Shown here: positions 36,119 to 44,766 of the stretch, piece by piece
How the letters are laid out: each line of letters opens with the position of its first letter
Position numbering within the stretch: position 1 is the first letter of the stretch
Source of the DNA: Butyrivibrio sp. NC2002
Lineage (GTDB): Bacteria > Bacillota > Clostridia > Lachnospirales > Lachnospiraceae
Length of the DNA stretch: 64,000 nucleotides
NCBI RefSeq assembly: GCF_000702265.1
Contig: NZ_JNKZ01000004.1
Span: 62,001 to 126,000, forward strand
Direction of reading: 5' to 3'
Program-made: the position numbers and the translations under genes
Notes under the pieces: generated by a model
The model's database searches: none
Told to the model about the DNA's origin: nothing
The model's input: the letters and a program-made list of their open reading frames with translations, nothing else

Positions 36119-36988
36119 TTAAATTTTCTCCATTCTATCTGTGTAAATATCATTCATCGGCTTATTATTGAGCCATTTTCCCGGAACGATCACCGTTTTT
36201 GAAGGATCATCGTTTATCCATGCGCTCCACCAGCTAAAGCTTGAATTTGCAAGTATATGATGCTTGCACAGGCTCATCAGATACATATCAACAGCATCCG
36301 CATTCTCTTCTCCGGTATCAACCATGTGGAACCTTTTGCCTGAAACATTCTGCTCACACCACTCTTTGTCACTGGTAAACACATAGAATTCCGCATTGGG
36401 GAATCTTTGGAGCATTATATCGATTGCTCTCTTGTAATAGTCTGTATCGCAGATCCCGCCGAAGGTCTCCACTGTTCCGGGCTCTAAATAATCCCCTCTT
36501 CTTACGTGGATACTTACAGATTCCGTCTGCCTTATCTGCCTGTAAAGCTCCCACGATTTATCTGAGACGAGCACCTTATCCTGGTCAAATGAATACTCTC
36601 GTCTAAGCTGCTCAAGCACATCCTTGTCCGTAAAATACTTGGCTGACTGAAAATATCCGTTAAGATAAGCAGTCTCCATCTCAAGTACCTTCGGATCAAA
36701 ATTGCCTGATTCATCAATATACTCGTGGTTTTTTCTTCCAAACAGTTTTCTCTTTATTCTGCTAAAGAGGTCCATGTGCGAATCGGTTATATCTATAACC
36801 TCTTCGTTTCCGGCCTTATCATAGGTTATCCCAAACATGTCAAAAAGAGCAGGATCACGCTGTTTATCATCAACAAATCCGGAAACCTCGTCTACCTTCA
36901 CCTCTCTGCCAAGGGCTTTTAGCTGTAAATATAATGCGTACTGAAACATCTGGTTACCCAGACCGCCCTTCAATCTGATTATTATCAT
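36119..36988 (-). CDS. GT11 alpha-1,2-fucosyltransferase-like protein
   Basis: A 289-residue GT11 protein. IIRLKGGLGNQMFQYALYLQ at residues 3-22, HVRRGDY at residues 161-167 and LANSSFSWWSAWI near residue 251 are the full set of family motifs, so an active GDP-fucose transferase is likely. It is closer to the 24,289 copy than to the divergent 33,183 copy. The ATG at 36988 follows AGGGGGACAC. It is cotranscribed with the flippase gene downstream (nine bp apart). Confidence 0.9.
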   Translation of the reverse strand: MIIIRLKGGLGNQMFQYALYLQLKALGREVKVDEVSGFVDDKQRDPALFDMFGITYDKAGNEEVIDITDSHMDLFSRIKRKLFGRKNHEYIDESGNFDPKVLEMETAYLNGYFQSAKYFTDKDVLEQLRREYSFDQDKVLVSDKSWELYRQIRQTESVSIHVRRGDYLEPGTVETFGGICDTDYYKRAIDIMLQRFPNAEFYVFTSDKEWCEQNVSGKRFHMVDTGEENADAVDMYLMSLCKHHILANSSFSWWSAWINDDPSKTVIVPGKWLNNKPMNDIYTDRMEKI

Positions 36989-37012
36989 GTGTCCCCCTGA
37001 ATCTTTCTCCTG

Positions 37013-38098
37013 TTATTTTTTGATCTTCTGTCTAAGCGGCAAAATAATTCCCTCATTAACATCCATAAACAGGTTATAAGCCCATGGATGCCACAAAAAC
37101 AGATCCATCCTCATTCTCTCATGAGGATTGGCTATCCTGCAGCCATAGATTTCATCAATCCTGTCTTTGCAGTTTCTGATGCGCTTTTCAAGTTCTTCCT
37201 TGATATGCTTCTTATTACCACTCTTATCTCTTCTTGCCTCTGTATAAAGAAGAAGGAGCTTTTTATACATAAGATAATCCTGCGTATTAACAAGGTCATC
37301 ACGGCCTATCGACTTTAAGTACTCATCCCTTTTCAGATAAGCAGGAATCTGATCCGTCAAAATGCCGTCGCACGCACCTTGATTCATTATACTATCTTTT
37401 CTGTCAATTATATAGTGATATAGCGGAGTGTCAACGTATGCCGCGCTTTCCACAGCCCCAAGGAGCTTTAGTGTGACAAGAATATCCTCATAATATTTCT
37501 GACTCGGAAGCCTTATCTCGTCAAACAGGCTCTTCTTATAAAGCTTGTTCCAGACAGCATTCCTTATAGGATACTCCTCCGATTCCTCAATGTATAGACT
37601 AAGGAGCTCATCCTTATCGATTACCGATACCTTACCGGCTCTCATCTCCTCGGTAAGAGGATGGATATCGATTTCTTCATCCACGCCGTTACTGTAATAC
37701 TTACAAATGCTCAAAGCGCACTCAGACCTGAGTAATGCCGTTATCAGATACTCATACATGTAGGGTTCCACATAATCATCCCCGTCAACAAAAGCAATGT
37801 AGTCACCCTCTGCCATATCGATCGCAAGATTCCTTGCTTCCCCGGGACCTGTATTGTTCTGGTGAACGACTCTTATCCTGTTGTCCTGAGTCTCGTAGTA
37901 GTCACATATAAGACCGGAGTTATCCCTTGACCCGTCGTCAACAAGGATTATATCCAGATTCTTATAGGTCTGCGCCAACACGGACTCTATACATCTTGCA
38001 AGATATTTTCCCACGTTGTAACAGGTTATCGCCACCGTTATTTTGGGAGAATTTCCCACGTTCCCATCCAAATAAAAATTATCTATCTGTCTAATCAT
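37013..38098 (-). CDS. GT2 family glycosyltransferase
   Basis: About 361 residues. ITVAITCYNVGKYLARCIES near residue 20, ILVDDGSRDNSG near residue 53 and YIAFVDGDDYVEPYM near residue 100 show a complete GT2 active site. The C-terminal region is helical, with no membrane span. The open frame extends to 38113, but GGAGAAGGC is followed by ATG at 38098, and that ATG overlaps the stop of the AsnB gene in ATGA. This four-base overlap indicates coupled translation with the amidotransferase. Confidence 0.88.
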   Translation of the reverse strand: MIRQIDNFYLDGNVGNSPKITVAITCYNVGKYLARCIESVLAQTYKNLDIILVDDGSRDNSGLICDYYETQDNRIRVVHQNNTGPGEARNLAIDMAEGDYIAFVDGDDYVEPYMYEYLITALLRSECALSICKYYSNGVDEEIDIHPLTEEMRAGKVSVIDKDELLSLYIEESEEYPIRNAVWNKLYKKSLFDEIRLPSQKYYEDILVTLKLLGAVESAAYVDTPLYHYIIDRKDSIMNQGACDGILTDQIPAYLKRDEYLKSIGRDDLVNTQDYLMYKKLLLLYTEARRDKSGNKKHIKEELEKRIRNCKDRIDEIYGCRIANPHERMRMDLFLWHPWAYNLFMDVNEGIILPLRQKIKK

Positions 38099-40035
38099 GC
38101 CTTCTCCAGCCACTCTTCAAACATCAGAATATACCACAGAACCGGTCTGTATTCGCCACCTTCAAAAAATTCCGAAAATACCCGCTGGACCGCTTCCGCA
38201 TTCAAAAAGCCTTCTCTTTTTATCTTATCAAAAGCTATCATGTCCTCAGCCCAGCTTCTTAGCTCAGTATCCCTGATCCATTTTCCGACAGGGATTGAAA
38301 AGCCCTTCTTTGGCCTGTCAACCAGCTCTTTGGGAACTCGTCTGTATAAAACGTCCCTAAGTACCTGCTTTCCTTCGTTAGTCTTCTTATCAAGAAGGTA
38401 CTCTGTCGGAAGACTCCATGCAAACTCTACTACATCCCTGTCAAGGAGCGGTATCCTGCTCTCTAGTGACACAGCCATTCCGCACCTGTCTACCTTTACA
38501 AGGATATCATCCGGATGATACATCTTCATATCAAGGAGCATGATATCGTGGTTAACTTCAGAAAGGGTATCTCTTCCTGCCAGCGTAAGACTGTAGGGAA
38601 GTCTGATCCTGTTTTTTGCAATATCCAAAGCATCAGGCTCCATCTCATACTGTATGCGGTAGAGATCTTCGGGACTCTTTGCCTGAAGAAGCCTTGCCTT
38701 ATCCCCTTTTACCTTATCTTTTTTGGCTGCTCCTGTGCCAAGGAGGAGTTTCCCTGCAGTATTTCTAAGCGCATAGGGCATCGAATGCATCTTACCCCAT
38801 ATCCTTCTTACGGACTCATAGGATCTGTATCCGCAAAACAGCTCATCTCCGCCATCTCCTGAAAGTGAGACCGTCACATGATTCCTCGTCATCTTACTTA
38901 CCAGATAAGTCGGTATCTGCGACGAATCCGCAAAAGGCTCACCAAACATATATGCCAGATTGGGAATAACTTCCTTTGCATCCTTCTCTGTTATATACAT
39001 CTCTGTATGCTCGGTTCCAAGATGCGCTGCTATCTCTTTTGCTATCGCTGCCTCATTAAAAGCCGGATCTTCCATCCCAATGGTAAAGGTTCTGACCTTG
39101 CTGTCACTTATGTCCTGCATAAGAGATACCACAGTACTTGAATCAATTCCCGCAGATAAAAATGCCCCAAGCGGAACATCAGAAACCATCTGACCTTTTA
39201 TGGACTCCTTAAGAAGCCTCTCCAGCTCATCAGCCGCTTCCTGCCTTGTTCCCTTGAAGGGATTCTTCATTCCGGAAACAGCTACTTCTTCTATATCATA
39301 GTAAGTCTCAAATTTCCACGCGTCCCCGGAGAGCTGCTCTCCTCTTATCATCTCATCTTCCCTGCACACAGGATTGAAATATGAAAAAGGAGCCGTCACC
39401 TTAAGTATAGTTCCGGGTACAAGCTTATAAATGTCGCGATATGCTGAATAAGGAGCCGGAATATATCCATGACAAAAATAGATATTCAGGATCTCCTCAC
39501 AGATTCTGTTTTTAAAGCCTTCAATTTCCTTAAGCGCGCCTATTTCAGAGGCAAAAGCAAATGCACCGTTTACAAAGCCGTAGTATAAAGGCTTTTCTCC
39601 TATTCTGTCTCTGGCAAGGCAGATTTCATGCGTCTCCAGATCATAAACTGCAATCGCAAACATGCCCTTACTTAGCTTAAGTGTTTCATTTATTCCAAGA
39701 TATTCTATCGCCTCAAGAAGTACCTCTGTATCGGATGTTCCACGGAACTTATCTGTATATCCGCTTTCGTAGAGCTTATCCTTTAAGACATCGATATTGT
39801 AAATCTCACCATTATAACAGATAGCGCATCTTCCGCTGTGTGACACCATAGGCTGCGCACCGTTAGAAGATAAGTCACGTATAGCCAGTCTCCTGTGACC
39901 AAGCCATACCATATCATCAGGGCTATGCCAGATACCGCTTGCATCCGGTCCTCTGTGCTGTAGTCTGTCTATCATCTTCTGTATACTGTTTTCTGAGTCT
40001 CTTCTAAAACCGCATAATCCGGCAATTCCGCACAT
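38095..40035 (-). CDS. Asparagine synthase (glutamine-hydrolysing) family protein, AsnB-like
   Basis: A 646-residue two-domain protein. The N-terminal glutaminase has the catalytic Cys2 (MCGIAGLCGF), RGPDASG at about 28-34, RRLAI and YNGEIYN at 74-80. The synthetase domain has FLSAGIDSS near residue 290, with Ala in place of the usual first Gly of SGGxDSS, and YSLTLAG/GMAVSLESRIPLLD later. AsnB-like enzymes in polysaccharide loci are believed to amidate uronic acids rather than make asparagine. The context supports that: transferases on both sides and a UDP-sugar dehydrogenase in the window. Free asparagine synthesis remains possible. It is in one transcript with the GT2 and sugar-transferase genes. 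Confidence 0.88.
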   Translation of the reverse strand: MCGIAGLCGFRRDSENSIQKMIDRLQHRGPDASGIWHSPDDMVWLGHRRLAIRDLSSNGAQPMVSHSGRCAICYNGEIYNIDVLKDKLYESGYTDKFRGTSDTEVLLEAIEYLGINETLKLSKGMFAIAVYDLETHEICLARDRIGEKPLYYGFVNGAFAFASEIGALKEIEGFKNRICEEILNIYFCHGYIPAPYSAYRDIYKLVPGTILKVTAPFSYFNPVCREDEMIRGEQLSGDAWKFETYYDIEEVAVSGMKNPFKGTRQEAADELERLLKESIKGQMVSDVPLGAFLSAGIDSSTVVSLMQDISDSKVRTFTIGMEDPAFNEAAIAKEIAAHLGTEHTEMYITEKDAKEVIPNLAYMFGEPFADSSQIPTYLVSKMTRNHVTVSLSGDGGDELFCGYRSYESVRRIWGKMHSMPYALRNTAGKLLLGTGAAKKDKVKGDKARLLQAKSPEDLYRIQYEMEPDALDIAKNRIRLPYSLTLAGRDTLSEVNHDIMLLDMKMYHPDDILVKVDRCGMAVSLESRIPLLDRDVVEFAWSLPTEYLLDKKTNEGKQVLRDVLYRRVPKELVDRPKKGFSIPVGKWIRDTELRSWAEDMIAFDKIKREGFLNAEAVQRVFSEFFEGGEYRPVLWYILMFEEWLEKA

Positions 40036-40068
40036 ATTATCCCCTTTTGATCGCTGCAGTATCCCAAA

Positions 40069-40704
40069 TCACTTTTCTTTTTCTTCGAGCTGCTTTTTTC
40101 TGTAAATATCAAAATCAATAGTACTCATCTCAGCGCCGCTTTGTACGCCGCTTCTTTTGACCACCATTCCGATAGTCCTTCCAACTATCTTAAGGTCCAT
40201 CAAAAATGAGCAGTTGTTTACATATTCAACATCATATCTGAATCTGTCCTCCCAGCCAACAGTATTTCTGCCGTTAACCTGGGCAAGCCCTGTAAGTCCC
40301 GGCCTTACATCATGTCTGTGCATCTCCTCTTCAGAATAATAGGGAAGATACTTTACAAGAAGAGGTCTTGGTCCAACAAGGCTCATATCACCCTTTAAAA
40401 TATTGAAAAACTCCGGAAGCTCATCTAGGCTGGTAGCCCTAAATACCCTTCCGAATTTGGGAAGTCTCTCCTCATCCGGCAAAAGCTCACCATTTTCATC
40501 TCTCTTATCAGTCATTGAACGGAATTTATATAATCTGAAAATCTTCCCATATCTTCCCGGTCTCTCCTGAGAAAAGATAACAGGTGAACCCAGCTTAACC
40601 CTTACAAGAATTATCAAAATAAGGTATAGCGGGCTAAAAACTACAAGTACGCAGAGCGCTATAATAAAATCCAGTAATCTCTTAATAAATCTTTCGTAGA
40701 TCAA
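40069..40704 (-). CDS. Small phosphoglycosyl transferase (PglC-type, bacterial sugar transferase)
   Basis: A 211-residue monotopic enzyme. One re-entrant N-terminal helix (FIIALCVLVVFSPLYLILII) is followed by FSQERPGRYGK, LYKFRSMTDKRDE, SLDELPEFFNILKGDMSLVG and PGLTGLAQVNGRN, matching PF02397 with the PglC-like minimal length. It transfers a sugar-1-phosphate to undecaprenyl phosphate. The start is a TTG at 40704 that follows AAGGAAC at a longer than usual spacing; there is no earlier ATG. With the 469-residue enzyme at 29,982-31,391 this is a second chain initiator in the same locus. Confidence 0.9.
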   Translation of the reverse strand: MIYERFIKRLLDFIIALCVLVVFSPLYLILIILVRVKLGSPVIFSQERPGRYGKIFRLYKFRSMTDKRDENGELLPDEERLPKFGRVFRATSLDELPEFFNILKGDMSLVGPRPLLVKYLPYYSEEEMHRHDVRPGLTGLAQVNGRNTVGWEDRFRYDVEYVNNCSFLMDLKIVGRTIGMVVKRSGVQSGAEMSTIDFDIYRKKQLEEKEK

Positions 40705-40806
40705 AACACCAAAGTTCCTTCCATATTTTATTCCCGGAAATTCCCGGGATTTACTCAGATATCAAATCTCTGATGAAATTCATTATCCTATAGCAATCAT
40801 ATCATT

Positions 40807-41907
40807 CTAGCCTACAAGCTGATTATAGTCAAAATTAAGGAGAAGCTCCTCTTCAGCTCTATAGTATTCATCCTTATTTTCATTAGTTATCCTGTCGGAT
40901 ATTCCTGCATTTTCAGCCGAAAGCCCGCTCTCACATTCATATATAAGCTCTATGATATCCTCATTTACCATGCTGTCGTAATGAGCCACATCCCTGTACC
41001 TGTCAAGATCCGCTGTTATATCCGTATGCAGAGAAAAGCTGTATATATGAATATTCTCGCACTCAAGCATCTCTTCTATAGCAGCCTGCTTATACCGGAT
41101 CATCTTAGAAAGCTCGCCATTTTCTCTTAGCTCGCCAAAATATACCATTGAATAAGGAGGAAAGAAATATATAAACGTAGTCTCAGGATGCTCTTTTGCG
41201 ATCTCTACCACGTTTTGTCTCACATTTCCCAGTACCATCTCATATTCTTCATCCGTCACGTTCAAAACCTGCTTGGGATTCTTGAACTTCTTTCTTCCAA
41301 CGAGCACATAATCTTTTCCGTACACATGCTCATCGGAAGTATTACTGTACTCATCAAAACTCGTATATCCGCCATCTTTGCCCTGAAAATACCACAAAAG
41401 AGAGCGCAGCGTGTATCTTAAAAATACATCCTTATTAAACAGATACTTCACATCATCAAAGGGATTGCTGTTTGTAAGATATTCAGGGTACTCACCCATA
41501 TCAAGCCTCAGCTCATCTTTATCGCGCACAAGCAGTGAATAATCAAGAGGCTTGACCACATACTTTGGATCATGCCCGCTCTCATAGGAAACCTTGAGAT
41601 TATCATTGGTCTCCTTATAAGTTGCACCTGAATACACAACCTTTATAGTCTTTACCCCGAAAAGCTCTTCAAACTGCGAAGCCTTGAAGTTCTCCGCCAT
41701 GGAAGTGCCTGTTATTATCGCATCATAGTCAAAATGCTTTGTTATCCCATCATTCTGGGAGCGCTGGTCATAGAGCCTGTAAAACAAAGCTTTATTTGGT
41801 GCTCTGTAATGAAAAAACGGGTCCACAAAAAAGACCATGCCACCAACCGTGACAAGAGCCGCAAGTAATAGCGCTATGCAGGAAATAAACCATTTTTTTG
41901 ACGTCAT
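40807..41907 (-). CDS. DltD/AlgX-like SGNH protein, partner of the MBOAT acyltransferase
   Basis: About 366 residues, with an N-terminal membrane helix (10-28) and an extracytoplasmic domain. A GTSM motif puts a candidate nucleophile at Ser69. DVAHYD near the C terminus gives Asp306-x-x-His309. That is the Ser...Asp-x-x-His arrangement of the SGNH-fold DltD and AlgX acyl-transfer partners, although no global family name is certain. It is encoded 26 bp downstream of the MBOAT gene and probably finishes O-acylation of the exported glycan outside the cell. The frame opens with TTG at 41919, but ATG at 41907 has the better fit. A short, unresolved C-terminal tail follows. Confidence 0.65.
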   Translation of the reverse strand: MTSKKWFISCIALLLAALVTVGGMVFFVDPFFHYRAPNKALFYRLYDQRSQNDGITKHFDYDAIITGTSMAENFKASQFEELFGVKTIKVVYSGATYKETNDNLKVSYESGHDPKYVVKPLDYSLLVRDKDELRLDMGEYPEYLTNSNPFDDVKYLFNKDVFLRYTLRSLLWYFQGKDGGYTSFDEYSNTSDEHVYGKDYVLVGRKKFKNPKQVLNVTDEEYEMVLGNVRQNVVEIAKEHPETTFIYFFPPYSMVYFGELRENGELSKMIRYKQAAIEEMLECENIHIYSFSLHTDITADLDRYRDVAHYDSMVNEDIIELIYECESGLSAENAGISDRITNENKDEYYRAEEELLLNFDYNQLVG

Positions 41908-41933
41908 TTTTTCACCCAAACCAAGTAGTAAAA

Positions 41934-43451
41934 TTAAAAGTTAAAATACAGGAAGGTTGAGATCGAGCTCATAGAGATTATGCACATAAACAAAAGAGCA
42001 ACCGTAAACAGCATATTCCTTATATTTAACTTATATTCTCTCTCATAATTATTTTTGCAGCAAAGGCAGATGATCAGTGCAAAAGCCATCGCAAGCGCGC
42101 AGCTTATCCTAAGAGCTGCCCCATCCGACGAAGGAAGGGATAGTGCCGAAAGCAGATATGAAAACTTAGGAATCCTGAAGGGTTCAAGCATGTCTTCTCT
42201 TATATCAAGATTAAGAACCGTGAGCCTCTTTAAGATCTGCAACCACATAGTGACAGAATCTGCCCTGAATAATAGCCATGTAACATTTAAAAATGCAAAA
42301 GTTATGACCCAGGCAAAAGCTCCAAAAAGCTTTGACAAAAGCTTTCCTGCCATGCTCTTTTCAAGGAACCCACAACCTGAACGCCACACATTATGGAACA
42401 GCTTATTTATGCACTGTCCTATTCCGTGAAGAACTCCCCACAAAATAAAGGTCCAGTTTGCACCATGCCATATACCGCTGACAAGGAACACGATCATCGT
42501 ATTTATATAGGTCCTTACTTTGCCCTTCCTGTTACCGCCAAGCGGTATGTAAACATAGGTTGTAAGGAATCTTGTGAGTGTCATATGCCATCTCTTCCAG
42601 AAATCAGCTATGGACAGCGCCTTATAGGGCGAATTAAAGTTCATCGGAATATCGAAATTGAACATTCTTCCAAGTCCCGTCGCCATATCACTGTAGCCGC
42701 TGAAATCAAAATAAATCTGGAATGTATATGACAGCATCAAAATAATAATCTCAGGCCTTGTAAGTGCTCCTTCTCCAACAGCAACAACGCTTGCCTGATT
42801 TATCCCAAAGTCTACCGCACCGCCAAACATATCCGCTATCAGCATCTTTTTGGCAAGTCCTCTTGAAAAGATCATGAGACCTCTGCTTAAGTTATCAAAG
42901 CTTGGCCTATACTTTTCCTTATTCCTGAACTCAGGGATAAGTTCCTTATGCAAAACGATTGGACCTGCGACCAGCTGCGGAAAAAATGACACAAACAACG
43001 CATATTCTATAAAAGAATAATCCCTGACCTCTCCCCTGTACGCATCGACAATAAATGAAATCTGCTGAAAAGTGAAAAAGCTGATTCCAAGCGGCAGCGT
43101 AATATGCCTTAGCACAAAATCCGTCTTGAATAATGCATTTATATTTTCAAGGAAAAAGTCGTAGTATTTAAAATAAAAAATAAGTCCTATATTAAAGATA
43201 AGTCCCAGAGATAAAAGCACCTTTTTAGGCACCTTCCCTGCATCCATCCCTCTGTATAGCACATAGTTTATAACTATGCTTGCGCAGATTATAAGTAAAT
43301 ATGATGGATTAAAATATCCGTAAAACCACAGGCTCATAAGGAGAAGAAACCCCTGAGCCGCGTTTTTTTTGTTTATATTGTGCAGTCCGAAATATCCCAG
43401 TAGCGCGATCGGCAAAAAACACAATATAAAAATGTATGAATTAAATTGCAC
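41934..43451 (-). CDS. MBOAT family O-acyltransferase
   Basis: A 505-residue polytopic protein of the MBOAT family (AlgI/DltB branch). FQIYFDFSGYSDMATGLGRM at 244-263, FWKRWHMTLTRFL near residue 284 and SGIWHGANWTF, with the catalytic His at about 329, are diagnostic, and the FPQLVAGPI segment near 157 is also typical. It carries acyl groups (often acetyl) across the membrane to a polysaccharide. The start is a GTG at 43451 after AGGTAGCA; no ATG precedes the first helix. It makes a two-gene O-acylation module with the SGNH-like protein downstream. Confidence 0.92.
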   Translation of the reverse strand: MQFNSYIFILCFLPIALLGYFGLHNINKKNAAQGFLLLMSLWFYGYFNPSYLLIICASIVINYVLYRGMDAGKVPKKVLLSLGLIFNIGLIFYFKYYDFFLENINALFKTDFVLRHITLPLGISFFTFQQISFIVDAYRGEVRDYSFIEYALFVSFFPQLVAGPIVLHKELIPEFRNKEKYRPSFDNLSRGLMIFSRGLAKKMLIADMFGGAVDFGINQASVVAVGEGALTRPEIIILMLSYTFQIYFDFSGYSDMATGLGRMFNFDIPMNFNSPYKALSIADFWKRWHMTLTRFLTTYVYIPLGGNRKGKVRTYINTMIVFLVSGIWHGANWTFILWGVLHGIGQCINKLFHNVWRSGCGFLEKSMAGKLLSKLFGAFAWVITFAFLNVTWLLFRADSVTMWLQILKRLTVLNLDIREDMLEPFRIPKFSYLLSALSLPSSDGAALRISCALAMAFALIICLCCKNNYEREYKLNIRNMLFTVALLFMCIISMSSISTFLYFNF

Positions 43452-43494
43452 TGCTACCTACACTGCCTTTCTTTCGCGCTAGTGCGCTCTATAC

Positions 43495-44766
43495 TCACTT
43501 CATGAGTTTATTAAAATATTCCTCCCACAAACCGTTGATGCGGTCAGGGCTGTAAAGCTTTCTCACTTCAAGAGCATTTTCCGAAAGCTTCTTCCTAAAA
43601 TCATTATCTTCTGTTAGTTTAAGGAGCGCATCTGCAAGAGTATCTGTCATCTCCTCGTCACTTCCCATAGGGATAAGGATTCCGTTCTCATTATTATATA
43701 TAAGATCTCTTGGACCGCCGCAGGGACAATCCGTTGAAACGCAGGCAATACCAAGTGACATGGCTTCAATAAGCGCATTTGGCATTCCCTCCTGCTTAGA
43801 TGAGAGAACAAATATCCCCGCACTCTTTATCTTCGCCGGAATATCAGAGGCATTCCCCATAAAGGTAATTGCGCCCTTGTTCGCATCCTTCATCAAAGAA
43901 TCTGCCGCACTCTCAAACTTTTTTCTTGAGGGGCCGTCCCCGTACAGAACAAGCCTGTACTCCGGATGCTTATCCATTATCTTTCCAAAAGCCCTGATAA
44001 GAAGGATCTGGTTCTTATTATCATCAAGCCTTCCGACAGATACTATTGTTTTCTCCCTGTCCTCAAACTCCGTTATCTCTTCGTTCATGAAGGACTGGTG
44101 CACGGAATTAGGCAAGATCACGCACTTTTTCCTTATGGATTCCTTGAAATAATCTCTCGCACCTGTAGTCTGCACAACAACACCTGCTGCCCTCTTAAAC
44201 AGCACGTTCATGGCCATATTAAGCCCTTTTGCAGCATACTCTCTTGAAGGATTGGACCTTACAGAAACGACGACAGGAATTCCAAGACCTCTAGCTGAGT
44301 AAATCGCCATCACATTGTTTTTTCCAAGGAAAGATAGTATAAGGTCAGGCTCTAGCGCCTTCCATATCGCCCTGAGCTTGCCTACCCTCCCTACGAAATT
44401 AGAAACTCTTCCCTTTCTCTCATCAGGCATAAGTGCAGAAAATACGCGGTTTATCCCTGTATCTTCACTTTGCTTTACATACACCCTGCGAGGAGCATCC
44501 TCCGGAGATAGCACATCTAAAGCATGGTAGCCTTCATTTAACGCGTCACCGTTTTTGGCAAAATCATCTTCTCTTATCCAGTTTGCACCTGCTACCTCGT
44601 ACTCATCATCTGCAAGATAAGTCGTAACCAGAGTTACCCTGAAACCTCTTTTATTAAAATACTCAGCGAGGTTACACATAACTCTCTCAGCTCCGCCCTT
44701 ATTTAAAGAGCCTATGTACATGGCTATATGCTTTTTTCTCAGATTGTCTGTATTTTCATTTATCAT
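43495..44766 (-). CDS. GT4 family glycosyltransferase
   Basis: A 423-residue GT-B enzyme. AMYIGSLNKGGAERVMCNLA at residues 15-34 is the N-terminal acceptor loop; VGRLDDNKNQILLIRAF and EGMPNALIEAMSLGIACVST are the donor-site strands. An ExxxxxxxE pair lies in EGMPNALIE. It is a retaining transferase; sugar unknown. The ATG at 44766 lies within the stop of the AsnB gene (four-base overlap), so translation is coupled. Confidence 0.9.
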   Translation of the reverse strand: MINENTDNLRKKHIAMYIGSLNKGGAERVMCNLAEYFNKRGFRVTLVTTYLADDEYEVAGANWIREDDFAKNGDALNEGYHALDVLSPEDAPRRVYVKQSEDTGINRVFSALMPDERKGRVSNFVGRVGKLRAIWKALEPDLILSFLGKNNVMAIYSARGLGIPVVVSVRSNPSREYAAKGLNMAMNVLFKRAAGVVVQTTGARDYFKESIRKKCVILPNSVHQSFMNEEITEFEDREKTIVSVGRLDDNKNQILLIRAFGKIMDKHPEYRLVLYGDGPSRKKFESAADSLMKDANKGAITFMGNASDIPAKIKSAGIFVLSSKQEGMPNALIEAMSLGIACVSTDCPCGGPRDLIYNNENGILIPMGSDEEMTDTLADALLKLTEDNDFRKKLSENALEVRKLYSPDRINGLWEEYFNKLMK

